Positions 6,584 to 13,394 of a stretch of 14,813 bases of DNA are shown piece after piece. Below the pieces are notes generated by a model. The model saw nothing but the letters and a program-made list of their open reading frames with translations, did not search any database and was not told the origin of the DNA. Positions within the stretch are counted from its first letter, which is position 1. The number at the start of each line of letters is the position of its first letter. The stretch is taken from contig JAHRFV010000235.1 in NCBI GenBank assembly GCA_019084435.1, forward strand, positions 1 to 14,813. Reading direction: 5' to 3'. The stretch is from Dethiosulfatibacter sp. Its GTDB lineage: Bacteria > Bacillota_A > Clostridia > Tissierellales > Dethiosulfatibacteraceae. The position numbers and the translations under genes are program-made.

Positions 6584-7585
6584 TTAGTTTAATCCATGTT
6601 TGATGCGATTTTTCAGTAGAAAGAATACAAAGGATGTCAGAATGATAATAAGAGCTGAGTTCATTAAGATACTACTCCAGTTGGCTGTTTGAAGAATAAT
6701 GGAATCTATCGATTTAAAAGCCCAATAGAATGGTGACCAATAAAGTAAAAACTGCCATTTGTCAGCTAAAAATATGCCGCCGAAAACTGAAGCCATAATG
6801 GGTAAAAAAATCATTTTCATTCCTGCTACGGCACCGATTGGTTCTGTGCTTACGACGCCAATACTGAAGCCTATCACAACACTGATCAATGAAATGCATA
6901 AGACTGTCAAGATGGTCATGCCATAATTGACCTGGGTGAATCCTAAAATAATCAATGTTCCTATAGTTCCTATGACAGGGATGATGAATCCCAAAAGTCC
7001 TTTACCAATAACAAACTCAAATTTTGCTATAGGCGCTACGTTGATGGCTGAAAGCGTGTTGCTCATTTTCTCTTCTACTATTGAGAGCAATATGATCATA
7101 CTGCCAAATACAGAACCAAAAACGATTAGAAAATTTGCACCATATTGCTTTAGAGGTGAAAGCTGCCACCCTATATCTGATACTTTTACGATAACCGGTA
7201 ACTCAGTTGATTCGTTTTCTCTGGCATTAACAATGTACTTAATCAATTCTATGCCTTCACCGGATTCGTTACCCTGATTAATAATCTCATATCCGGTATC
7301 TGATTTGATGAGTCCGTATATATCGTCCGTTTGCTCGATGCGATTGATGATCTGATCTCTGTCTGAAAATGTTTCAATGTAGCTATAGCTTTCAAGATAG
7401 GACATCATTTCATGGTCCATGGTATCGAGGACTGCTATATTGATTGTGGTCGAGCTGACACTCGGTATTAACGCTCTAAGTATGAAAGCCAGCAAGAAGG
7501 GGGCTATAAGTATATAGACTACCATAAAGTCCCGTATACCACTTTTAAAATCCCTGGCCATTACGGATATAATTCTTCTTAGCAT
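6584..7585 (-). CDS. ABC-2 type transporter permease (second permease of the pair)
   Basis: The 333-residue inner-membrane permease has the standard ABC-2 exporter plan. One N-terminal helix (about 21-42) is followed by an outside domain of about 130 residues (about 43-150) and five C-terminal helices (roughly 150-168, 195-218, 223-247, 256-272 and 305-325). The segment EEKMSNTLSAINVAPI, between the second and third helices, is the coupling region typical of DrrB/YhaP-like permeases. It follows the other permease by 11 nt; its AGGAGGTGA ribosome site overlaps the stop codon of that gene (TAG at complement 7597-7599). It probably forms a heterodimer with that permease, driven by the ATPase encoded at the head of the cassette. 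Substrate unknown: lipid, peptide or drug are all possible. Confidence 0.88.
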   Translation of the reverse strand: MLRRIISVMARDFKSGIRDFMVVYILIAPFLLAFILRALIPSVSSTTINIAVLDTMDHEMMSYLESYSYIETFSDRDQIINRIEQTDDIYGLIKSDTGYEIINQGNESGEGIELIKYIVNARENESTELPVIVKVSDIGWQLSPLKQYGANFLIVFGSVFGSMIILLSIVEEKMSNTLSAINVAPIAKFEFVIGKGLLGFIIPVIGTIGTLIILGFTQVNYGMTILTVLCISLISVVIGFSIGVVSTEPIGAVAGMKMIFLPIMASVFGGIFLADKWQFLLYWSPFYWAFKSIDSIILQTANWSSILMNSALIIILTSFVFFLLKNRIKHGLN

Positions 7586-7596
7586 TTTGTCACCTC

Positions 7597-8634
7597 CTAA
7601 ATGGTAAGTGTTTTTTTGAATCTGTAATTTGCCGCTACAAACAATAAGATAGTAGCAATTCCAAATCCAATAGCGGTCATATAGATATAAGTGATATCAG
7701 GATTATTCAATAAGACTTCCCTGAAAGCAAACATTATAGGATATGATGGAAGAAATTTGATAATCATAGGTGAAAATGAGGGTGTGAAGTAAGAGGTGGC
7801 TGCAAGAGCAAATATGATGATGATCATAAACAGCCAACCCATCGCTTTTGTCATGGTATCAAAAAAACTGGATACAAATAATCCAAGAGCAGATCCAAAA
7901 AGACTCGTGGAAATGAGCAGAATACTAAAATGAAGATAGTTTGCTTTGGTACCTACCATTACGACCATCAGAAGAAATCCGGATATGATTCCTGATACTA
8001 GAAGCACACCCATTTTTCCCAGGAGATATTCCCACATACGATTGGGAGTAACAGCCAATGCTTTGATGGTGCCTTCTTCCTTATCTAGAAATATATAGGA
8101 AGCTATTATAAACAATCCCATAAAAGAGACGTTCATTGTCAGTATTATGGGGATCATATTGGTTCTGTCTGAAAGCTTTTCTACTCCTTGATTTAGTGTA
8201 GTTATAGTGATATTGTCGGTGTCACCAAACATTTCATTGGCAAATGCAGTTTCTACAGTTGTTTTTATGATATTCTTGAATTTCTCCTCCTCATACCCCT
8301 GTAAAACAAAATTGTATACTGTCTGATTATTTTCTCGATAGATGGATAATCCGACACTGCTTCTGTTTTCAGCCATGGATTCCTCCAGAGACTCCCTCGT
8401 ATCGACTATGGTTATCTCGTCGGTACTGTTATCCCCTAAGGTTTCCATTATTTCCGTATACAGGCCATCATCTACATCAAGGTGCAGGTATATTGATAAA
8501 TTGGTTTCGAAATTCTCAGGCACGACGAATAAGAGAACAGCTATGATAATCACTGTAAAACCAATTTCAAGATAAAAGTAGAAGCTTTTTGATGATAAGC
8601 GCATATCCTTTAAAAAATTATACAGAAGTCTCAT
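7597..8634 (-). CDS. ABC-2 type transporter permease (first permease of the pair)
   Basis: This 345-residue membrane protein has an N-terminal helix (about 21-38), an outside domain of about 130 residues and five C-terminal helices. The cytoplasmic DKEEGTIKALAVTPNRMWEYLLGK stretch marks the ABC-2 coupling region. I place the start at ATG 8634 (MRLLYNFLKD). This leaves a 17-nt overlap with the end of the ATPase gene and gives the expected N-terminus, short and basic before the first helix. A TTG at 8679 would add 15 residues and a 62-nt overlap, and is less likely. The ribosome site (AGGGGG, about 10 nt upstream) is only fair, consistent with coupled translation from the ATPase gene. Confidence 0.85.
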   Translation of the reverse strand: MRLLYNFLKDMRLSSKSFYFYLEIGFTVIIIAVLLFVVPENFETNLSIYLHLDVDDGLYTEIMETLGDNSTDEITIVDTRESLEESMAENRSSVGLSIYRENNQTVYNFVLQGYEEEKFKNIIKTTVETAFANEMFGDTDNITITTLNQGVEKLSDRTNMIPIILTMNVSFMGLFIIASYIFLDKEEGTIKALAVTPNRMWEYLLGKMGVLLVSGIISGFLLMVVMVGTKANYLHFSILLISTSLFGSALGLFVSSFFDTMTKAMGWLFMIIIIFALAATSYFTPSFSPMIIKFLPSYPIMFAFREVLLNNPDITYIYMTAIGFGIATILLFVAANYRFKKTLTI

Positions 8635-9490
8635 TGTATTGCAGCCCCCTACCTGTAACCTTGATGAATATCTCCTCAAGAGTCGCTTCCTTTGTATGCA
8701 TCAGTTCAATATTTCCTTGATTGATGATATCGTTGAGTCTCGATCGATCCTTTTCGTCTATCAGTGAGAATGACTCTTTCTTGAGTTCATCTCCAAGCTT
8801 GTATTCTACTGCAACCAACTTCTCACCATACTGAAGCTTAAGATTTCTTGGAGAGTCAATCAACTTGATCTCACCGTCGATGATGAAGGCCACACGATGG
8901 CATAGTTCATCGGCCACATACATATTATGAGTTGATAGAAATACAGTGGTTCCTTCTTGATTTTTTTCCTTTATGATATCTTTAATCTGATTTGCTATGG
9001 CAGGATCAAGTCCTGTAGTTGGCTCGTCCAAAAACCACGCCTCAGGATTATTCAGCATACTTCTGACAAAAGTAAGTCGATGTTTCATACCCTTGGAAAA
9101 TTCGGAGGTCTTTTTATTTGCAACATGTTCCAGTCCTGCGATTTTCAACAAAAACATAGAATCTATAGTTGGCACATCAAAGAGTTTTTTATAAAAATCG
9201 AGATTCTCAAGTGCCGAGAGCTTGTTGTAGACATTAGACTGTTCAAAGGAGACACCAATCTTGTTGAACATATCCCTTGATGGTTTTCTCATATCATATC
9301 CAACGACATTAACATCACCCTGCTGTAGCTGAAGAAGACCGGTTAGAATACCTTGAGTCGTCGATTTACCTGCACCGCTGGGTCCTAAAAAGCCAAACAC
9401 CTCTCCTTTTTCTATCTCAAAGGTTACATCCTTAACTGCATAGCGATCATCTTTAGTGTAAGAGTGATAAAGATTTTTTACTGTTATCAT
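8618..9490 (-). CDS. ABC-2 type transporter ATP-binding protein
   Basis: The 290-residue ATPase powers the two permeases encoded directly downstream. Motifs in order: Walker A GPSGAGKST (36-44), Q-loop Q84, a degenerate signature FSKGM (131-135) in place of LSGGQ, Walker B WFLDEP (152-157, catalytic E156), D-loop GLD (160-162) and H-loop H188. The FSKGM form is common in DrrA/CcmA-type export ATPases. The C-terminal about 70 residues, ending in TLEEIFIKVTGRG, are the usual tail of this class. The start has a GGGAGGA ribosome site and lies 24 nt after the tetR stop, so the genes form one operon. Export is inferred from the family. Confidence 0.92.
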   Translation of the reverse strand: MITVKNLYHSYTKDDRYAVKDVTFEIEKGEVFGFLGPSGAGKSTTQGILTGLLQLQQGDVNVVGYDMRKPSRDMFNKIGVSFEQSNVYNKLSALENLDFYKKLFDVPTIDSMFLLKIAGLEHVANKKTSEFSKGMKHRLTFVRSMLNNPEAWFLDEPTTGLDPAIANQIKDIIKEKNQEGTTVFLSTHNMYVADELCHRVAFIIDGEIKLIDSPRNLKLQYGEKLVAVEYKLGDELKKESFSLIDEKDRSRLNDIINQGNIELMHTKEATLEEIFIKVTGRGLQYNETSV

Positions 9491-9514
9491 ATTTTCCTCC
9501 CTTTTACCATATTG

Positions 9515-10138
9515 TTATAGAACTGACTTAATGCCATTTTTTATCAAATCAATAATTGAATTGGAAAACTCCTCATAATCTTTGTAAAAGTCATCATCAA
9601 ATGTTTTGCTTTTCAGATATTCAGTAGAGGCCAAATTAAGCTTGTTGATTATAAAAGCTATAAAATCTGCACTGATGTCCTGCCTGATACTTCCTTTTTC
9701 CTGACCTTCCAATATCATATTCTTAACAAAGTTTTCACCTGTCGTCATCAGATCACCATAAATCATTTGTTGCGTTCTCTCATCCTCTTTCAACAAAAAT
9801 ATACCTATTTTGGCATACACAGGATGGTCAATGGCAAAGGCGATGCCTGATGAATAAGTGGCCTTTAAATAGTCAAAAAAGTCACCGCTGGAAAGCTCTG
9901 AAGTGTATTTTTGGATGTAGTTGATTTTTTCTTCTGCAATACACTGCAATATATACCGATACAAATCTAGTTTATCCTCGAAATACTGATAAAAACTACC
10001 CTTCGCGATGCCGGTATTCTCTACAATTCTGTTGATGCTGCTCTTGGAAAATGAATACTCAGAAAACTCATCCAATGCAACACTTTTAATATTATTTCTT
10101 TTGTCTTCCGAAAGGTTGAAAAAAGTTTGTTTTGGCAT
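9515..10138 (-). CDS. TetR/AcrR-family transcriptional repressor of the ABC operon
   Basis: This 207-residue regulator has an N-terminal helix-turn-helix (about 15-60) with the TetR hallmark INRIVENTGIAKGSFYQYFEDKLDLY. A helical C-terminal ligand-binding domain follows. As first gene of the operon it probably represses its own promoter and therefore the transporter, releasing when it binds a small molecule, as is usual for TetR-transporter pairs; the ligand is unknown. The start is supported by GGAGGTG, and a well-formed promoter with direct repeats lies just upstream (10166-10194). It is divergent from the GNAT gene at 10270, which might share the control region. Confidence 0.9.
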   Translation of the reverse strand: MPKQTFFNLSEDKRNNIKSVALDEFSEYSFSKSSINRIVENTGIAKGSFYQYFEDKLDLYRYILQCIAEEKINYIQKYTSELSSGDFFDYLKATYSSGIAFAIDHPVYAKIGIFLLKEDERTQQMIYGDLMTTGENFVKNMILEGQEKGSIRQDISADFIAFIINKLNLASTEYLKSKTFDDDFYKDYEEFSNSIIDLIKNGIKSVL

Positions 10139-10165
10139 TTCACACCTCCATGTGACTCTAAGGTC

Positions 10166-10194
10166 ATAATATCACTTTAGTACTCTTTAGTCAA
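10166..10194 (-). promoter_or_regulatory. Promoter and candidate operator of the TetR-ABC operon
   Basis: Read on the minus strand, -35 TTGACT (complement of 10189-10194) and -10 TATTAT (complement of 10166-10171) are 17 nt apart, with TGa before the -10. Two direct copies of CTTTAGT (plus strand 10175-10181 and 10185-10191) lie with 10-bp period, one helical turn, in and beside the spacer. They are plausible TetR binding half-sites, although TetR operators are more often inverted repeats. Confidence 0.75.
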
Positions 10195-10234
10195 TTAAAA
10201 AAATTAACCGTATATTTAATGGGGCTTAAGGGTA

Positions 10235-10240
10235 TATAAT
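10235..10240 (+). promoter_or_regulatory. Candidate -10 for the GNAT gene
   Basis: A TATAAT hexamer lies 29 nt before the ATG of the acetyltransferase gene. No convincing -35 is seen at 16-18 nt, so this is a weak or activator-dependent promoter call. Confidence 0.4.
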
Positions 10241-10269
10241 GTGATATAAGGATTGATTAGAGGTGTGGA

Positions 10270-10851
10270 ATGAATGTTCTAGAAAATGTACCAACCCTGG
10301 TATCGAGTAAAGTTCTTCTGAGAGAAATCAATGTTCCTGTTGATGCTCCTGAGTGGTATAAGCATATGAAGGATCCGGAGATACACCAATGGATGGGCAA
10401 CGACGTCCCAACCAATGTGAATGAAACTAGAAGCAATCTCCAAAAATACAAAGAGATACCACATATTATTTCCTGGGCAGTAATCAACAACGAGACCGGG
10501 AAAATAATTGGTATCTATTGGATATGGAAACCGATAGAGAATGAGGATGGCGTCTTGATCATACCATCAGAGGTAGAAAGAATCAGCAAGCAATACTGGA
10601 GAAAAGGATTTACGAAAGAAGCGAGAAAGCTTGTCTATCAGTATTGTTTTAATACTCTTAAAGCAAATGAAATACATGCCCAGGCTTGGAAGGATAATGT
10701 GAATTCGATTAAATCTTTGGAACACGCCGGACATAGCTGTTACAAAGAGGAGATTAAGATGGTTGAGAGGTATAAGTCGCTTCATGTTGAATGTCATTTC
10801 AAACTTACTAAGGAAGGCTGGCTGAATAGCAAGCTGATGAACTCGAAATAA
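10270..10851 (+). CDS. GNAT-family N-acetyltransferase (RimJ/RimL-like)
   Basis: The 193-residue cytoplasmic enzyme is predicted to transfer acetyl from acetyl-CoA to an amine. The N-terminus (VLLREI ... MKDPEIHQWMG) is typical of the RimJ/RimL-type Acetyltransf_3 group. A central strand (HIISWAVINNETGKIIG) leads to the acetyl-CoA loop around YWRKGFTKEARKL (109-121). The usual N-x-x-S-I-x-x-L-E-x-x-G-H/F motif (143-155) follows. The substrate, whether protein N-terminus, antibiotic or metabolite, cannot be told. AGAGGTG upstream supports ATG 10270. It is divergent from the tetR operon, and the intergenic space is only about 130 nt. No strong terminator follows. Confidence 0.82.
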   Translation: MNVLENVPTLVSSKVLLREINVPVDAPEWYKHMKDPEIHQWMGNDVPTNVNETRSNLQKYKEIPHIISWAVINNETGKIIGIYWIWKPIENEDGVLIIPSEVERISKQYWRKGFTKEARKLVYQYCFNTLKANEIHAQAWKDNVNSIKSLEHAGHSCYKEEIKMVERYKSLHVECHFKLTKEGWLNSKLMNSK

Positions 10852-10872
10852 ATCAACCAATGTAATAATTAA

Positions 10873-10902
10873 TTGATTTCTAATAGATGACTCATTTATA
10901 AT
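10873..10902 (+). promoter_or_regulatory. Promoter of the PspC-domain gene
   Basis: TTGATT (10873-10878) and TATAAT (10897-10902) are separated by 18 nt, about 58 nt before the ATG. This is a good vegetative-type promoter, so the gene is transcribed apart from the GNAT gene. Confidence 0.65.
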
Positions 10903-10960
10903 TAATGCAGGTAGTGTATAAATGATATATAGCAAAAAATAATTTAGGATGGTGAATTGA

Positions 10961-11197
10961 ATGAATAAAAAGCTTTACAAAACCCCTGATAAAAAGAAAA
11001 TAGCTGGTGTATGCCAGGGAGTAGCTGAGTATTTTGACCTTGATCCCACTTTAGTGAGGGTTTTATGGTTTGTGGTTTCCTGGGCGTGGGGAGCAGGAGT
11101 TGCAGCATATGTGCTTCTGTGGATCATATTGCCAGATAAATCAGAAGTAGCGGATGTTCTTGATAAGGATGAAATGCCGGATGATGAGGAGTTCTAA
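10961..11197 (+). CDS. PspC-domain small membrane protein
   Basis: This 78-residue protein consists of one PspC domain. The motif KKLYKTPDKKKIAGVCQGVAEYFDLDPTLVRVLW covers residues 3-36 and is followed by a membrane segment (about 36-58, ending in LLWIILP) and a strongly acidic tail (DKDEMPDDEEF). PspC proteins act at the inner membrane in envelope-stress responses, and in Gram-positive bacteria short stand-alone forms are common. GGTGA (10951-10955) supports the start. Its TAA overlaps the stop of the convergent DUF3842 gene, and a hairpin covers both. Confidence 0.92.
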   Translation: MNKKLYKTPDKKKIAGVCQGVAEYFDLDPTLVRVLWFVVSWAWGAGVAAYVLLWIILPDKSEVADVLDKDEMPDDEEF

Positions 11198-11209
11198 ACC
11201 AACTCCTCA
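11185..11209. other. Hairpin spanning the overlapping stop codons of two convergent genes
   Basis: A 9-bp stem (11185-11193 with 11201-11209; core GAGGAGTT/AACTCCTC) encloses a 7-nt loop holding both stop codons: TAA at 11195-11197 (plus) and TAG at complement 11194-11196 (minus). Neither strand has a U-tract after the stem, so it is not a standard rho-independent terminator. It may protect 3' ends or slow convergent polymerases. Confidence 0.7.
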
Positions 11210-11604
11210 CCAACCCTATCAACCAGTTCTTTGATTAGATCAGTCATATTCAATAATTTTGGCGTTGATACAACATCTATATTGCACCTGTCAGAGGGAA
11301 GCAATATTTTTTTTGCGTCGCTTAGGGCTATTGCTTCTGCCATCCTTGGTGTGATTTCTCCCATAAGACCATCAGGCGTTATAATTGCGATTGGACCCAG
11401 AATTAGGGTTGCTTTTTTGCAATTGACCATTACTGGGTTTTCTCCTGTGGCAGCCAAATCCGCCCCGGCTTTTTTCATAGCAGCCGTTGCAGTAGAATTA
11501 GTTCCTAACGCCAGTATTTTTATTTCTTCAGAATAACGTTTTTTCAGCTCTGAAACAATTTTGACACCCAATCCTCCGCCCATGCCATCTATAACAGTAA
11601 TCAT
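11194..11604 (-). CDS. DUF3842 family protein of unknown function
   Basis: This small cytoplasmic protein of 136 residues is recognised by its N-terminus MITVIDGMGGGLG, a glycine-rich Rossmann-like strand-loop-helix. Other conserved stretches are ALGTNSTATAAMKKAGAD, LILGPIAIITPDGLMGEITP and LLPSDRCNIDVV. It matches DUF3842, a family known mostly from Clostridia with no established function. The glycine loop suggests nucleotide or cofactor binding (inference). ATG 11604 is chosen because the family begins at this methionine; a TTG at 11613 would add three residues. The ribosome site (AAAGGTAGG) is fair. The gene has its own promoter (11660-11688). It overlaps the pspC stop by four bases, tail to tail. 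Confidence 0.85.
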   Translation of the reverse strand: MITVIDGMGGGLGVKIVSELKKRYSEEIKILALGTNSTATAAMKKAGADLAATGENPVMVNCKKATLILGPIAIITPDGLMGEITPRMAEAIALSDAKKILLPSDRCNIDVVSTPKLLNMTDLIKELVDRVGEELV

Positions 11605-11659
11605 AATTATCAATCCTACCTTTCGTTATCATCTTTCTATTATTACTTGATTCATATTG

Positions 11660-11688
11660 TTTATACCATATATTGGTTAGATCATCAA
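11660..11688 (-). promoter_or_regulatory. Promoter of the DUF3842 gene
   Basis: On the minus strand, TTGATG (complement of 11683-11688) and TATAAA (complement of 11660-11665) are 17 nt apart, with TGg before the -10. This gives a leader of about 50 nt. Confidence 0.7.
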
Positions 11689-11705
11689 ATAAAAATTATA
11701 TAATG

Positions 11706-11729
11706 TAGAACTCTATAATAAAAGTTCTA
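11706..11729. repeat. Short inverted repeat in the DUF3842/FGGY kinase divergent region
   Basis: TAGAACT (11706-11712) and AGTTCTA (11723-11729) form a perfect 7-bp dyad with a 10-nt A/T-rich centre that contains TATAAT (11714-11719). It lies upstream of both divergent promoters and may be a regulator binding site. No terminator role is expected. Confidence 0.55.
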
Positions 11730-11769
11730 TAACTTACATTCGGTTTTGTTATACTGTTTTACATTAATT

Positions 11770-11778
11770 TGATATAAT
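11770..11778 (+). promoter_or_regulatory. Extended -10 promoter of the FGGY kinase gene
   Basis: TGaTATAAT lies about 33 nt before the TTG start. A clear -35 is lacking at 16-18 nt, as expected for extended -10 promoters. Confidence 0.6.
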
Positions 11779-11810
11779 AATACCAAATAAAGCTATAGTT
11801 GGAGAGAGAA

Positions 11811-13364
11811 TTGGATAATAAAGATTACTTCATGTCTATTGATTGTGGAACTCAAAGTGTACGTATATTGGTTTTTGATTCAATGGGCAATCTAAAATTG
11901 AAAGTGAAGTATATGATCACAGAATACAAATCTCTTAAATCGGGTTGGAAAGAGATTCATCCTGATATTTTGTGGCGCATGATTTGTCAGGGTATTCAAG
12001 AGCTTAAATCAGAGAATCAGGAACTGGTTGATAGTATTAAAGGGATAACACTGTCCTGTCAAAGAGACTCAATTGTTGTGGTTGACAAGGATGGGAAACC
12101 TTTAAGAGACTGCATTATATGGGCTGACACAAGAAAAACCGAGCAAGTAAGACCGATGGCACTATGGGCAAATATTGCCTTGACCTTGGTCAAATTCAAG
12201 AGGATTGGAGAGACATTCAACAGGGAGTTCAGAGCAAACTGGCTAAGAGAAAACGAGCCTGACATTTGGGAAAAAACACATAAATATCTTTTGCTTTCCG
12301 CGTATCTTAACAGTAAACTGATAGGAAAATTTTTGGATAGCACAGCATCGACCATTGGTCATCTACCTTTTGACTACAAACGTTTCAAATGGACAGGTAA
12401 AAATGATATCAAAAGACAGATACTCCAAATCGAGGATAGATATCTTTATGATTTGATCGAACCATGCAAAATTATGGGTTATCTTACACAGGAGGCATCT
12501 TCAGAGACTGGGTTAAGAGAAGGGTTACCGGTAACCTCATCCGGATCGGATAAAGGCTGTGAGACTATAGGTGTAGGCTGCAATAATCTTGACAGGGGTA
12601 GTATATCTCTTGGCTCACAGGCAACGATCCAAACCACCTCGAATCGATATTTCGAACTTGTTCCTTTGTTTCCACCATTTCCATCGGTGAAATATGGCTG
12701 GTATAATCCAGAGATTACCATCAGCAGAGGATATTGGATGATTAAATGGTTTGAGGAGGAGTTTGCACACGAGGAGTTGGCAGAAGCTAACGGCGACAGT
12801 GACATGGCTATTGGATTACTGGAAAAGAAGCTTGAGACGATTCCTGCCGGGTGCGAGGGACTGATTCTACAACCATATTGGGGGCAGGAACTCCTAAGAC
12901 CAGAGGCCAGAGGATCTATCATAGGATTCAGCGATGTACATGGTAAAGTCCATTTTTACAGGGCTATTATTGAGGGCATAGGATTCGCTTTGAGAGAAGG
13001 GATAGAAAAACTTGAGAAAAAGTCGGGTGTCAAAATGGAGAAAATCGCACTCTCTGGCGGGGGTTCTCAGAGTGACGTCATATGTCAAATCACAGCTAAT
13101 CTGATCAATCGAGAGGTCTATAAGGTTCAGACTTATGAGACAACGGGACTCGGGGCTGCTATAGCGGGATTTGTTGCGGTGGGACTGTACCGAGACGTAG
13201 ATGAAGGCGTTGAGAAGATGGTGCACGTCAAAAAAGTTTTCAAACCTGAGAAAGAAGCTGTAAAACTATACGATACAATATATCGTCGTGTCTATAGTAG
13301 GATTTATCGAAGGGTCAAGGTGCTATTTGAAGAAATGACAAAAATTGATCAAGATATGATATAA
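11811..13364 (+). CDS. FGGY-family carbohydrate kinase
   Basis: This 517-residue cytoplasmic kinase phosphorylates a sugar or polyol with ATP, but the substrate cannot be named. The N-terminal phosphate-binding motif is SIDCGTQSVR (9-18). The middle has GITLSCQRDSIVVVD and CIIWADTR, both typical of FGGY kinases. The catalytic aspartate is likely D247 in SGSDKG, and the second ATP-binding motif is ALSGGGSQSD (413-422), followed by the FGGY signature region (NLINREVY). The basic, tyrosine-rich C-terminal tail (about 485-505) is longer than in classical xylulokinase or glycerol kinase. The start is TTG 11811: GGAGAGAG (11801-11808) lies just before it, and an upstream TTG (11799) overlaps that site. 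No sugar transporter or isomerase gene is nearby. No terminator separates it from walR. Confidence 0.9.
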   Translation: MDNKDYFMSIDCGTQSVRILVFDSMGNLKLKVKYMITEYKSLKSGWKEIHPDILWRMICQGIQELKSENQELVDSIKGITLSCQRDSIVVVDKDGKPLRDCIIWADTRKTEQVRPMALWANIALTLVKFKRIGETFNREFRANWLRENEPDIWEKTHKYLLLSAYLNSKLIGKFLDSTASTIGHLPFDYKRFKWTGKNDIKRQILQIEDRYLYDLIEPCKIMGYLTQEASSETGLREGLPVTSSGSDKGCETIGVGCNNLDRGSISLGSQATIQTTSNRYFELVPLFPPFPSVKYGWYNPEITISRGYWMIKWFEEEFAHEELAEANGDSDMAIGLLEKKLETIPAGCEGLILQPYWGQELLRPEARGSIIGFSDVHGKVHFYRAIIEGIGFALREGIEKLEKKSGVKMEKIALSGGGSQSDVICQITANLINREVYKVQTYETTGLGAAIAGFVAVGLYRDVDEGVEKMVHVKKVFKPEKEAVKLYDTIYRRVYSRIYRRVKVLFEEMTKIDQDMI

Positions 13365-13365
13365 T
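13357..13365 (+). promoter_or_regulatory. Extended -10 promoter of walRK within the kinase stop codon
   Basis: TGaTATAAT covers the TAA stop of the FGGY kinase (13362-13364) and lies 29 nt before the walR ATG. A possible -35, ATGACA (13335-13340), is 19 nt upstream. walRK can thus be transcribed alone or by read-through from the kinase gene. Confidence 0.6.
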
Positions 13366-13394
13366 AAGTAAAATTTTGTTAAGAAGGTATTTAT

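Noticed and set aside
6927..7277. Plus-strand open frame antisense to the second ABC permease
   Set aside because: Composition and lack of motifs fit a shadow of the permease; no ribosome site.
8957..9280. Plus-strand open frames antisense to the ABC ATPase
   Set aside because: They mirror the conserved ATPase motifs and have no independent support.
10850..10879. AAATCAA/TTGATTT inverted repeat after the GNAT gene as a terminator
   Set aside because: Only 7 A/T-rich pairs with a 16-nt loop and no U-tract; the right arm also serves as the -35 of the pspC promoter.
12479..12922. Minus-strand open frame inside the FGGY kinase gene
   Set aside because: Shadow of a strongly conserved kinase region, with no start signal or domain.
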